A stretch of 14,679 nucleotides of DNA from Anaerolineae bacterium. Lineage in GTDB: Bacteria > Chloroflexota > Anaerolineae > JAADDB01. The notes beneath the pieces are model-generated. The model saw only the letters and a list, made by a program, of their open reading frames with translations, made no database searches and had not been told where the DNA came from. The stretch lies in contig WFQT01000117.1 of NCBI GenBank assembly GCA_015486895.1, forward strand, positions 1 to 14,679, read 5' to 3'. Shown here in pieces: positions 1 to 7,531 of the stretch. A program made the position numbers and the translations under genes. Numbering within the stretch: position 1 is the first letter of the stretch; each line of letters starts with the position of its first letter.

Positions 1-2
1 AA

Positions 3-1841
3 TTAGACGCGATTAGCCAGCGGGAAGGGCTGACACTGCCGCAACTGGCCGCCCGGGCCGAGCAATTCCCAGAAATAGCGCCGTTAGCCCGCTACCATTT
101 GCGGGAATTCGTCGCTTTTGTGGACGATTTAGCAGAAACGAGGATGCAAACCACTTTAGTCACCAGGACCCAACAACTTCTGCAGCGGCTGGAGCAACGC
201 CGTTCCCCCTGGACGGCGGCGGAAGAGCGGCTCTTAGACGGCTATCAGGCCAGCGTGCGTTTCCCGGAACCGACCTCTTGCCTGCACCAGGCACTGAAAA
301 ACAGAGACAATATCATCTTACGCCACCCGGACACGCTGGACGGCAAAGCGGCGACCTACCTCCTATCTACTTACCTGCACCGTTACTGGGGCGTGCAGGT
401 TCAAAATGAAGTGGTTGGATCGACAAAGGAAACGAACACCACCGCCTGTTACCTTCTCTTGGGGAAAGTAGAAGCGCCGGGGGAAGCCAAAGTGATAGCT
501 AGGCTGCAGCCCTTGACTCAAGAAAATTGGCCTGGCTGCCTCACTCGCGCCGCCTGGAAGTTAGCCGGGGACTTGCTGGTCAGTTTCGACGAGCAAAAAG
601 CCAGGGCATACACGTTCTACGACCTGGAAACCACCGGCACGAACGTCCGGCGCGACGAGATCGTCGAAATTGCCGCCTGGCGCTATGAGAACGGCCGGCC
701 GGCGGCCCCGTTCTTCCACCATTTCGTCCAACCAACGGCGCACAAGTTCATCCCCGCGGCGGCCAGCCGGGTGCATCACATCTACTGGCAAGACGTAGCC
801 GACAAACCACCGATAGCTAAGGTTCTGCCGCAATTCTTGACCTACGCCGGCGGGACAACGCTGGTAGGCCACAACATTACTAATTTTGATAACCGCATCC
901 TCAACAGGGAGCTGGCCGCGTACTTCAACAGCCGGCTTACTATGCCCTGCTTAGATACACTGCCCTTGGCGCGGCAGCTTTTGCCGGGGGAAAAGCGCTA
1001 TCGCCAGCAGGACCTGCTGCGCCGCTTGAGTTTAGCCGAAAAGCAAACCCACCGGGCCGACGACGACGTGCGCCAGGTGGCTGATCTCTTCTACACGCTG
1101 TTAGACATCAATTTACGGCAACAGGCTCGCCATGCCGCGACCGACCTGCTTCCCCTGCTGGGGGTGGTTTTGCTGGCCGAAGGGGTGCCCCTAAAGGACG
1201 AAAACATGGCCCTACTGGACGGTGCCGCCCGTGTTTGGCGACGAGCGGCCGGAGACGCTCCGGCGGTAAATCACTTCTTAGCCAACTTGCCGGAAGCGGA
1301 GCAGCAGCTCGTTCTAGAAAAGCTGAGCGCTTTAGGCGATCGTCCGTTGCCTCCAGATGAAGCATCAACGACATGGAAAGCATTGCAGGAAGAGTTCATA
1401 CGTCAAGTCACCGCTTTCGTCAACCAGAGCGATAGTAGCACTCTGCTGGATTTCCTCGATTACCAGGCGCTGCGCACCCACCTGGACGAAGTCAATCCGG
1501 ATGCCGACCGGGTCACCATGATGACACTGCACAACGCCAAAGGAAGCGAGTACCCGGTGGTTATCATCACTACCCTGGAAGAGAATCACATGCCCTTATG
1601 GCGACAGAGAGAGGACGATGCAGGCATCGCCGAGGAGCGGCGACTTTTCTATGTGGGAATGACCCGGGCACAAGAGCGCCTTTACTTAATTTCCGTGCGG
1701 AATCGGGGGGACGATTTCGTGAGGCCTCCCTCGCCTTTCAGCTTTGAGATACCGGCCACAGCCGTGAAACGCTACCAGATGGATAAACGCGGCCGGCTGC
1801 GACAGCTATCCCCCACGGAAATAGCACCGCCAGAAGGATAA
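3..1841 (+). CDS. UvrD/Rep-type helicase with inserted DEDDh 3'-5' exonuclease domain (5' partial)
   Basis: The frame is open from the window's first in-frame codon at base 3, so the N-terminus (Walker A/B motor part) lies off the left edge. What remains has three parts. First comes a helical stretch (about 3-200) resembling the first half of the 2B subdomain of SF1A helicases. Next is an exonuclease domain with the complete DEDDh signature: DLETTG (621-638), the NFD aspartate (888-890), and H...D in THRADDD (His 1050-1052, Asp 1065-1067). Last is the end of 2B and motifs V/VI of the helicase: MTLHNAKG (about 1521-1544) and EERRLFYVGMTRAQERLYL (1632-1688). Such a protein would unwind DNA with ATP and could trim 3' ends, presumably in repair in the cytoplasm. 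The internal TTG at 99 is not a plausible start because homologous-looking sequence precedes it. The fold assignments are firm; the biological role is inferred. Confidence 0.88.
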   Translation, partial: LDAISQREGLTLPQLAARAEQFPEIAPLARYHLREFVAFVDDLAETRMQTTLVTRTQQLLQRLEQRRSPWTAAEERLLDGYQASVRFPEPTSCLHQALKNRDNIILRHPDTLDGKAATYLLSTYLHRYWGVQVQNEVVGSTKETNTTACYLLLGKVEAPGEAKVIARLQPLTQENWPGCLTRAAWKLAGDLLVSFDEQKARAYTFYDLETTGTNVRRDEIVEIAAWRYENGRPAAPFFHHFVQPTAHKFIPAAASRVHHIYWQDVADKPPIAKVLPQFLTYAGGTTLVGHNITNFDNRILNRELAAYFNSRLTMPCLDTLPLARQLLPGEKRYRQQDLLRRLSLAEKQTHRADDDVRQVADLFYTLLDINLRQQARHAATDLLPLLGVVLLAEGVPLKDENMALLDGAARVWRRAAGDAPAVNHFLANLPEAEQQLVLEKLSALGDRPLPPDEASTTWKALQEEFIRQVTAFVNQSDSSTLLDFLDYQALRTHLDEVNPDADRVTMMTLHNAKGSEYPVVIITTLEENHMPLWRQREDDAGIAEERRLFYVGMTRAQERLYLISVRNRGDDFVRPPSPFSFEIPATAVKRYQMDKRGRLRQLSPTEIAPPEG

Positions 1842-1853
1842 AGGCATCTTGTA

Positions 1854-1882
1854 TTGCCTGTTATCATCTCCGATGTTATGAT
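1854..1882 (+). promoter_or_regulatory. Sigma70-type promoter 13 bp after the helicase gene
   Basis: A -35 hexamer TTGCCT (1854-1859) and a -10 hexamer TATGAT (1877-1882) are separated by exactly 17 nt. Transcription would start near 1889 and run rightward. The next gene is thrC at 2368, which would give a leader of roughly 480 nt. Only the spacing and the hexamers support this; no start site is known. Confidence 0.5.
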
Positions 1883-2367
1883 TTGGGTGTGTTCGAGATT
1901 GGTTGTTTGCCAATGTGTCTTTGGCATCTCTCGGGTATCTGCTCTGAAGATAGGACACGGGTGCACACAGATCGGCATAGATAAAACCAAGAAGAGAAAA
2001 ATCTGCGTGCGCAGCCTGTGCAAATCTATGTTCTGCCTGATCGTGTGTTATTTTCATCTTCAGTGGTGTAGGTGAACCTATCTGGGCATCTTCCCAATAA
2101 TCCGGGGTGATGTCGTTTTTACTCGCCGATAGCCCTTTAAGGGGATGTTTCGCAGAAATCGGGGCTCTGTGGCTTATGACTATCTCCGATAGTCCCGTGG
2201 CATGGCTGTAATTCGGCGGGGGCGGGACCAACTGCTGGGCGGGCGATCACTTATGGGGATTCAGGAGGGTGTAATGTTCCCTGGTAGTATGCCCCTCTTT
2301 ATTCGGAGGGCAAGGGAATGCCCCTAAGTATTGAGATGACACGAAAATGTGGGGTGAAAAGAGCTTA
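1883..2367 (+). other. Long non-coding leader/intergenic region before thrC
   Basis: I see no convincing gene in this stretch: the open frames on both strands have poor starts and low-complexity, unfamily-like translations. It holds several small dyads: TGCCAA/TTGGCA (1908-1913 with 1921-1926), TAGGT/ACCTA (2069-2080), TGGG/CCCA (2083-2096), and a perfect 7-bp stem GACTATC/GATAGTC with a TCC triloop (2178-2194). A CCCTC/GAGGG-type hairpin lies near 2291-2310. I could not match it to a known riboswitch or to a T-box (the conserved T-box antiterminator sequence was not found). It may be a structured 5' leader of thrC or a separate small RNA. Confidence 0.35.
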
Positions 2368-3705
2368 ATGTCTATCAGACGTGCATTGCCATATGTCGTC
2401 GGGCTGCGTTGTACGCTCTGTGGGGCAGAATATCGCGTCGGTGAAGTGGAATATGTTTGCCCCCGGCACGGCGACCGCGGCAATTTGGATGTAATCTACG
2501 ATTATGACCTGCTGCGGCGTCGCCTTTCGCCGGAACAATTGAGTTTCCAAAGAGATCCGTCTATCGGCCGTTACGCGCCGTTGTTACCCATTGCCTCGGT
2601 GGCATCTTTGCCCCTACTGCCGGTGGGCGGTACCCCCTTTTTCCAGTTAACACGTTTAGGACGGGCAATAGGTATGCCTCACCTTTACGCCAAAGATGAT
2701 GGTCGTAATCCTACCGCCTCGTTGAAAGACCGAGCCAGTGCCGTGGGCGTGGCCCGGGCACGGGAATTGGGCCATACGCTCATCACCGGCGCTTCTACCG
2801 GTAACGCTGCTGCTTCACTGGCCGGGCAAACCGCCGCCGCCGGGATGGAGGCGGTGATTTTCGTGCCGGAGGGCGCTCCCCCGGCAAAAATCGCCCAACT
2901 TCTGGCCTATGGAGCGAAAGTTATCGCAGTACAAGGCAACTACGATGCCGCTTATGACCTCTGTTTGCAAGCGACGCATACCTTTGGTTGGTATAATCGC
3001 AATACCGGTTATAACCCTTATCTAAGCGAAGGGAAAAAGACAGTGGCCTATGAAATTTGCGAGCAATACACTGCTTTACAGCAAAGCGGCCGCGCTGTCT
3101 CCCTGAGCCCGGCTGATAATGACCGTATTTTGCGCCGCTGGCAGGCCCCAGATTGGATCGTCGTGCCTGTGGGGGACGGTTGCATTATCGGCGGCGTGGG
3201 GAAAGGCTGGCGCGATCTGATCGCATTGGGCTGGATTGAAACGTCGCCGCACATCTTGGGCGTGCAAGCGCAAGGTTCCAGCGCTATTTACAACGCTTGG
3301 CGCTCCGGCGGAGAGGCTATCGAGCGAGTTCACGCCCAAACTATCGCCGATTCCATCGCCGTGGACCAGCCCCGAGACCCGGTAAAAGCGCTGAGGGCCG
3401 TGCGGGAGAGCAACGGAGCCATGGTGCAAGTGAGCGATGAAGCGATCCTAACCGCTTTGCGCCGGTTAGGGCAAGAAGGCGCGATTTTCGCCGAGCCGGC
3501 TGCGGCCGCGACCTTGGCTGGCCTGCAAGTCGCCTTACAAGAAGGCGTCATTCAGTCGCACGAATCGGTAGTATTGCTGATCACAGGTAATGGTTTGAAG
3601 GATATCGCCGCCGCCCGCAAGGCAGTCGGCCAGCCGTATTCGTTGCCCCCCACCGTGGAAGCACTGCGGGAGTTGGTCCAGCGAGAAGGCTGGGTGGAAG
3701 GATAA
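2368..3705 (+). CDS. thrC: Threonine synthase
   Basis: PLP-dependent enzyme that converts O-phosphohomoserine to threonine and phosphate, the last step of threonine synthesis. The 445-residue chain starts with a zinc-ribbon-like knuckle (Cys15, Cys18, Cys31, His34), as seen in many bacterial/archaeal threonine synthases. The Schiff-base lysine is Lys120 in NPTASLKDRA, and the phosphate-cradle/substrate loop STGNAAAS is at about 143-150. A C-terminal glycine-rich LLITGNGLKD segment is typical of the family. I prefer the ATG at 2368 over the in-frame ATG at 2347 because GGGGTGA (2351-2357) lies 10 nt upstream and because the family usually begins close to the Cys knuckle. The gene stands alone; the next gene is convergent 52 bp away. 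Other fold-type II PLP enzymes are possible but less likely given the zinc knuckle and full length. Confidence 0.9.
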   Translation: MSIRRALPYVVGLRCTLCGAEYRVGEVEYVCPRHGDRGNLDVIYDYDLLRRRLSPEQLSFQRDPSIGRYAPLLPIASVASLPLLPVGGTPFFQLTRLGRAIGMPHLYAKDDGRNPTASLKDRASAVGVARARELGHTLITGASTGNAAASLAGQTAAAGMEAVIFVPEGAPPAKIAQLLAYGAKVIAVQGNYDAAYDLCLQATHTFGWYNRNTGYNPYLSEGKKTVAYEICEQYTALQQSGRAVSLSPADNDRILRRWQAPDWIVVPVGDGCIIGGVGKGWRDLIALGWIETSPHILGVQAQGSSAIYNAWRSGGEAIERVHAQTIADSIAVDQPRDPVKALRAVRESNGAMVQVSDEAILTALRRLGQEGAIFAEPAAAATLAGLQVALQEGVIQSHESVVLLITGNGLKDIAAARKAVGQPYSLPPTVEALRELVQREGWVEG

Positions 3706-3714
3706 TATGTCTTC

Positions 3715-3736
3715 GCCGCTGACGTGGAGCAGCGGC
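3715..3736. terminator. GC-rich hairpin between convergent genes
   Basis: A perfect 7-bp inverted repeat, GCCGCTG (3715-3721) with CAGCGGC (3730-3736) and an 8-nt loop, lies between the ends of thrC and the convergent binding-protein gene. Its position suits a shared, bidirectional terminator. There is no T-run on either side, so it is not a canonical intrinsic terminator. Confidence 0.4.
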
Positions 3737-3757
3737 ACCCTATGGTTTGTCCCTGCT

Positions 3758-4897
3758 TTACTGCACTGGCACGAAGCGATCCCCTTGCACTTGGAAGAGG
3801 TAGATGTTCGGGTGCTGAAGGTCACCGTTGGCATCGTAGGCTACCTCACCTAACATCGTTTTTAGTTTCAGCCGGTGCAAGGCGGCAATCACTTTAGTTG
3901 ATTGAATGGATTTGGCTCTCTCCGCAGCGGCGGCCAATACTTGTAAAGCAACGTAGCCATTCACTGAGTAAGTATCCGGATTGCGGTATTCCAGCGACTG
4001 ATAGTTAGCGATCCATTGGTTAGTTGCCACCGTCGCCGGGTTCGGTGCGAAAGCGCTGACGTAAATTCCGTCGGCAGTACCGTCGGCATTGTCAATAGTT
4101 GCCGAGAGAAAAGCGCCATCGCTAGCCAAAAAGGGCAATTTCACTTCTGCAGCAACCAGTGCCGAGCGTAAATAAGGGGCCTCGATCTCATAGCCGGCGT
4201 AGAAAATCGCGTCCGCCCTGGAACTTTTCACCTGTGCTACTTCCCGGGCGTATTTCGCCTGGCCCTCCTTCACCTGCAATTGCAACGCTATCTGGACCCC
4301 TTTCTGTTGCAGTGCCTGGATGATCTCCTTTGCCAAGCCGATGCCGTAAGGGGTATCGTTATGCAAGATGGCCACACGATGCGCTGCTAATTTTTCTACC
4401 AGGAAAGCAGCATCCACTTTTGCCTGTACCATATCATTGGCGTTGACCCGGAAGAAATTATGATATCCTCGTTGCGTCAGCGATTTCTCTGAGGCCGTCG
4501 GTGTCATGACCACAATTGACAGATCCTTGTAAATAGCCATGGCGGCCAAAGTCTGGCCGCTGTTGTAATGGCCGATGACGCCTAAGACCGGTTTGCCGGC
4601 GTGCACAGCTTCAGCGATCTGCTTGGAAACAGCTACCGCGGTATCATCGTCGGATTCATCGTCCAATGAGACAACCTGAACTGGCCGGCCTAAAATACCG
4701 TGCTGACGGTTCAACTCTGTGGCGGCCAGCCGAGCGCCGCCCACGACTGTCTGGCCACCATTGGCTTGAAAGCCGCTCAGAGGTGCGGCCACGTAGATGA
4801 TGATTGGATCGCCATGGGGTTTGCTTTGGCCACAGCCGGCCAGTGGAATAAGCAACGTTAGAAGCAGAAACCAGTGCCAGAGACGATTCTTGGGCAA
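3758..4897 (-). CDS. Branched-chain amino acid-type ABC substrate-binding lipoprotein
   Basis: A 379-residue extracytoplasmic binding protein of the LivJ/LivK type (periplasmic-binding-protein type I fold). It opens with a short basic segment, a hydrophobic stretch and a lipobox LAGC with Cys22 as the likely lipidated residue, so it should be anchored to the outer face of the membrane. The body has hallmark pieces of the family: PLSGFQANGGQ near residue 40, GVIGHYNSGQTLAA near 110, the MTPTASEKSLT segment, and FRVNANDMVQAK followed by HNDTPYGIGLAKEI. The start is TTG, chosen because a strong GAGGAGG lies 8 nt upstream and the signal peptide follows directly. It is the last gene of the minus-strand cluster, 53 nt after the coiled-coil gene. 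No permease or ATPase gene is present, so a sensing role is as likely as transport. The ligand is unknown. Confidence 0.85.
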   Translation of the reverse strand: MPKNRLWHWFLLLTLLIPLAGCGQSKPHGDPIIIYVAAPLSGFQANGGQTVVGGARLAATELNRQHGILGRPVQVVSLDDESDDDTAVAVSKQIAEAVHAGKPVLGVIGHYNSGQTLAAMAIYKDLSIVVMTPTASEKSLTQRGYHNFFRVNANDMVQAKVDAAFLVEKLAAHRVAILHNDTPYGIGLAKEIIQALQQKGVQIALQLQVKEGQAKYAREVAQVKSSRADAIFYAGYEIEAPYLRSALVAAEVKLPFLASDGAFLSATIDNADGTADGIYVSAFAPNPATVATNQWIANYQSLEYRNPDTYSVNGYVALQVLAAAAERAKSIQSTKVIAALHRLKLKTMLGEVAYDANGDLQHPNIYLFQVQGDRFVPVQ

Positions 4898-4950
4898 TTT
4901 TCTTTTCCTCCTCGTAATACGGCTACCATACTGAGAGCCAGGCGACTGGC

Positions 4951-5766
4951 TTACTGGTACATTTTCCGAATGGTTTCACTGATATCTTCCAGGGCGTGGA
5001 TTTCCACTTCGATATCGCGATCTAACTGCTCAGCCTGATCGGACTCCACCTGGCGATTGCTGATGAGCAGCACCTGAGAATAAGCAGTGCCCAACGCAGC
5101 CAAAGAATGTTCTAATTGGAGGTTAGCTCGCTCCATCAAATCATCTAATTGCTCTAAGGTGTGCCATTGATTCTGTAACGTCTGCAATGTTTTCTTCATT
5201 TCCTTGGCTAAGTCCGGGTTTATCTCCTGCTTCAATTTCCGTTGCAAGTCACTGATTTCACCCGGTACCCGCTGCCGGTCCATACGAATGATGTTGTCCT
5301 GTTGGTAAGTTTGTAATCGCGTCGCCAAACTAAAAATGTCTGCAATCCAGTCATCGACTTTTGCCACCGTTTGCTGTAGGCGGTCACGAAGCAACCCTTT
5401 GCGCTGTCGGTGAACGATCAGATTGATCCGTTGATGATAGGCTAAAGCTTGCTCTACCTGATCGCGTAAGCGACGATCTTGCAAATGATTTGGGTTGAAT
5501 CGTTCCCGGAAAAGTCCAGAGACCACTTCTGCTGCGTCTTCCTGGTCGGTTAAGCTGCTTAACACCAGGAGCACGATGCCGATCAAAGCCAAAACACTCC
5601 ATCCCCAGACGGGCCAGCCGGGGAACAGGTGAGGATAAAACCTAGTCAACAAAATCGCCATAGCCAACAGAGCAGCGTTTTCCCAGCGCAAGAAAGCATG
5701 TTGCCAGATAGCTGACTTCGCTTCGTGCTCAATCTGGTCGCGAATTGAGATTGTTTTTTCGCTCAT
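4951..5766 (-). CDS. Two-TM coiled-coil membrane protein, unknown family
   Basis: I do not recognise this 271-residue protein. Residues 1-30 are charged and probably cytoplasmic. Two hydrophobic segments at about 31-43 and 53-72 form a helical hairpin in the membrane, and the remaining 200 residues are strongly helical, rich in Gln, Leu, Arg, Asp and Glu, with coiled-coil character (for example about 170-265). The ATG at 5764-5766 is preceded by AAAGG and gives a compact N-terminus. A longer frame starting at 5886 would run into the upstream VWA gene and has an unconvincing extension. It lies 73 nt downstream of the VWA gene in the same direction and is probably co-transcribed. By analogy with stress clusters that pair VWA proteins with XpaC/TelA-like helical proteins, it could be a membrane adaptor, but I see no motif that proves this. 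Confidence 0.75.
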   Translation of the reverse strand: MSEKTISIRDQIEHEAKSAIWQHAFLRWENAALLAMAILLTRFYPHLFPGWPVWGWSVLALIGIVLLVLSSLTDQEDAAEVVSGLFRERFNPNHLQDRRLRDQVEQALAYHQRINLIVHRQRKGLLRDRLQQTVAKVDDWIADIFSLATRLQTYQQDNIIRMDRQRVPGEISDLQRKLKQEINPDLAKEMKKTLQTLQNQWHTLEQLDDLMERANLQLEHSLAALGTAYSQVLLISNRQVESDQAEQLDRDIEVEIHALEDISETIRKMYQ

Positions 5767-5839
5767 AGACGCCTTTCTTAGTAGGAGCATTACTCTTGAC
5801 TCATGACCAGCGAACGCTCCTTTACCAATAGAAGTTGAC

Positions 5840-7531
5840 TCAGAAATAAGTGGAAAGCAGTTGGTAAAGCTCCTGGATAGTCTCAATATTGCCTTCGCGC
5901 ACCTGGCCCCCCGTTGCTTCAGTCAGCGCCCGTAACGTATCGTAATCCGCATCGTCGCCAAAGGCCACGGCGAAGATAATCACCTTGGTACCTTCGGCCG
6001 CGCCCTGCTGCACCTCGCGTAACAACTCCCGCGGGGAAGTGGAAGAGTTGTTCTCCCGACCATCAGTCATGACCACAATGGCGTTAATGCGCTCTTGGTC
6101 ATGCCGACGGCGCAGCCGGTCCAGAGCCACCTCCACTCCATCCAGGAGGGCTGTCTTGCCATCGGCCTTCATATCCTCAATGTCCGTTTTCAAGATCGGT
6201 TCGTTTTCATCCAACGGCGCCAATGGCTCTACAGTTACGACTTCAGTGGCAAACTGAACGAAACCAACTTGCTGTCCCGGTGGCATCTGGCCCAAGAAAC
6301 TGTACAGTGCGTCCTTGGTACGCTCCATCTTCTTCCCTTTCATGCTGCCGGAGCTATCCACCACCAGGAAGATGTTCGCCTGTCGCTTGGTGTAAAACCA
6401 GGCGTTGCGTACCACTTCAATGACGCCGGGAGCTGGGATCTGTAGGGTTGTCTGCGGTTGCAATGCGTCCACCCAAGGCGTGTCGTGCCATGGCGTGCCC
6501 GCCTTGTTAATGGGGATGGTCAGGTCTGCCGGCCGATAGCCTGCGGTTAGAACCTTTTCCTGTGTTTCTGTGCTCATTAGAAAACGCTTGAACTCCTGAA
6601 AGGTGCGACGTTGGTTGGCTGTAAGGTCAGGCTGTTCTAGCAGGGCTAAAGGGTGATCCAACCAAAGGGTGCCTTCCGCCGGGTAAACTGCCACTAAATG
6701 CGGGCCACCAGGCCGCTGCTGGTTGTAATTGATCACCATCTGTTCACTCGTTACGAAAGCATCCAGGAAATCAGGGCCGCGCGCAAGGGCTTGCTGCAGC
6801 AATACGCTTTCCCCTTCGCCGTAATAGGTAATACTGTGTTCAATTTGGGCTACATACTCGAGGGTCTGTTTGTCGGTCGCTTGCTGTTTGGTCAAGCTGC
6901 GGGTGTCGCCGGCGCCAGCATAGAATTCAGCTAACGTCGCTAACATGCCGCTGGCGTCATAAGTGCTGCTGGGATGTCCCCAACGGAACTTCGCGTTCTG
7001 TGTCGCCCGCTGTTGCACGTCCTTCCAGCTTATCATCCGCTTGGGCCAGCCGAAAGCGTCAGCCACGTTTTCCCACATGGCGAGCACCACGGGCGTCACG
7101 GCGTAACGATATGATTCACCGACAACCCACGCTGCTGGGCCGTGGGCCTTCTGCCACTCCCGGTCGAAAATGCCCAACCAGAGAGAGGAATCCGGGCTGA
7201 CGGCTTGCCACTCACCGCTAATAATTCCTTCAGTCATCTTGGAGGGGGCCACTGTTTCCCCTATTACCTGCAGGCAATGTCCATCGTCGCTTTGCAACTT
7301 TTTACTGTTGAAGGCATCAATGAGCGGCTGCAGCAGTTCTTTTTTCTCCGGGGAATAGGCGAGGTGCAGAACGCTGCTCTGCGGATCGGCGGTTCCCTGT
7401 GGTCGCGGCGAATGTCCCCGCTGAGATTTGTAAACAGAGAACAAAGCGCCCCCCATTAGAATACAAGTGAACAGGATGACGAGCAGCAGCATGCCTAACA
7501 ACACTCGCCAGGGAGATCGCCGTCTGACCAT
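5840..7531 (-). CDS. Membrane-anchored substrate-binding and VWA domain protein
   Basis: A 563-residue fusion. A basic N-terminus and one hydrophobic helix (about 9-34) anchor it. Residues about 53-345 form a solute-binding-protein-like domain, with the VTPVVLAMWE segment and YRPADLTIP near its end. Residues about 385-560 form a von Willebrand A domain with a complete MIDAS metal site: DSSGS (392-396), Thr460 in KTALLDG and Asp490 in VMTDG. The binding and VWA domains should face outward if the single helix acts as a signal anchor. I chose the ATG at 7529-7531 because GGAGGGG precedes it and because it overlaps the upstream stop as TAATG, which suggests translational coupling. The family (substrate-binding plus VWA) is seen in Chloroflexota and Actinomycetota; its function is not known to me. 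A metal-dependent protein-protein contact switched by ligand binding is a reasonable inference. Confidence 0.88.
   Translation of the reverse strand: MVRRRSPWRVLLGMLLLVILFTCILMGGALFSVYKSQRGHSPRPQGTADPQSSVLHLAYSPEKKELLQPLIDAFNSKKLQSDDGHCLQVIGETVAPSKMTEGIISGEWQAVSPDSSLWLGIFDREWQKAHGPAAWVVGESYRYAVTPVVLAMWENVADAFGWPKRMISWKDVQQRATQNAKFRWGHPSSTYDASGMLATLAEFYAGAGDTRSLTKQQATDKQTLEYVAQIEHSITYYGEGESVLLQQALARGPDFLDAFVTSEQMVINYNQQRPGGPHLVAVYPAEGTLWLDHPLALLEQPDLTANQRRTFQEFKRFLMSTETQEKVLTAGYRPADLTIPINKAGTPWHDTPWVDALQPQTTLQIPAPGVIEVVRNAWFYTKRQANIFLVVDSSGSMKGKKMERTKDALYSFLGQMPPGQQVGFVQFATEVVTVEPLAPLDENEPILKTDIEDMKADGKTALLDGVEVALDRLRRRHDQERINAIVVMTDGRENNSSTSPRELLREVQQGAAEGTKVIIFAVAFGDDADYDTLRALTEATGGQVREGNIETIQELYQLLSTYF

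Noticed and set aside
1806..2231. 141-codon open frame on the minus strand upstream of thrC
   Set aside because: It overlaps the end of the helicase gene, its translation is rich in His/Pro/Ser with no recognisable fold, and it lacks a good ribosome binding site; the hairpins and promoter in this region argue for non-coding DNA.
2210..2250. G-rich stretch resembling a T-box antiterminator (GGGCGGGACC...)
   Set aside because: It does not match the conserved T-box core, and no specifier loop or terminator partner could be found; resemblance is compositional.
5384..5602. Overlapping minus-strand frame within the coiled-coil gene
   Set aside because: It is fully nested in a better gene in another frame and has a Ser/Arg-rich, unstructured translation.
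5783..5821. AGGAGC/GCTCCT inverted repeat between the VWA and coiled-coil genes
   Set aside because: Only 6 bp with a 27-nt loop; one arm is a Shine-Dalgarno-like sequence and the match may be chance.
5767..5886. N-terminal extension of the coiled-coil protein starting at 5886
   Set aside because: It would overlap the 3' end of the VWA gene, and its Ser/Arg/Phe-rich extension does not look like a real N-terminus; ATG 5766 has a Shine-Dalgarno.
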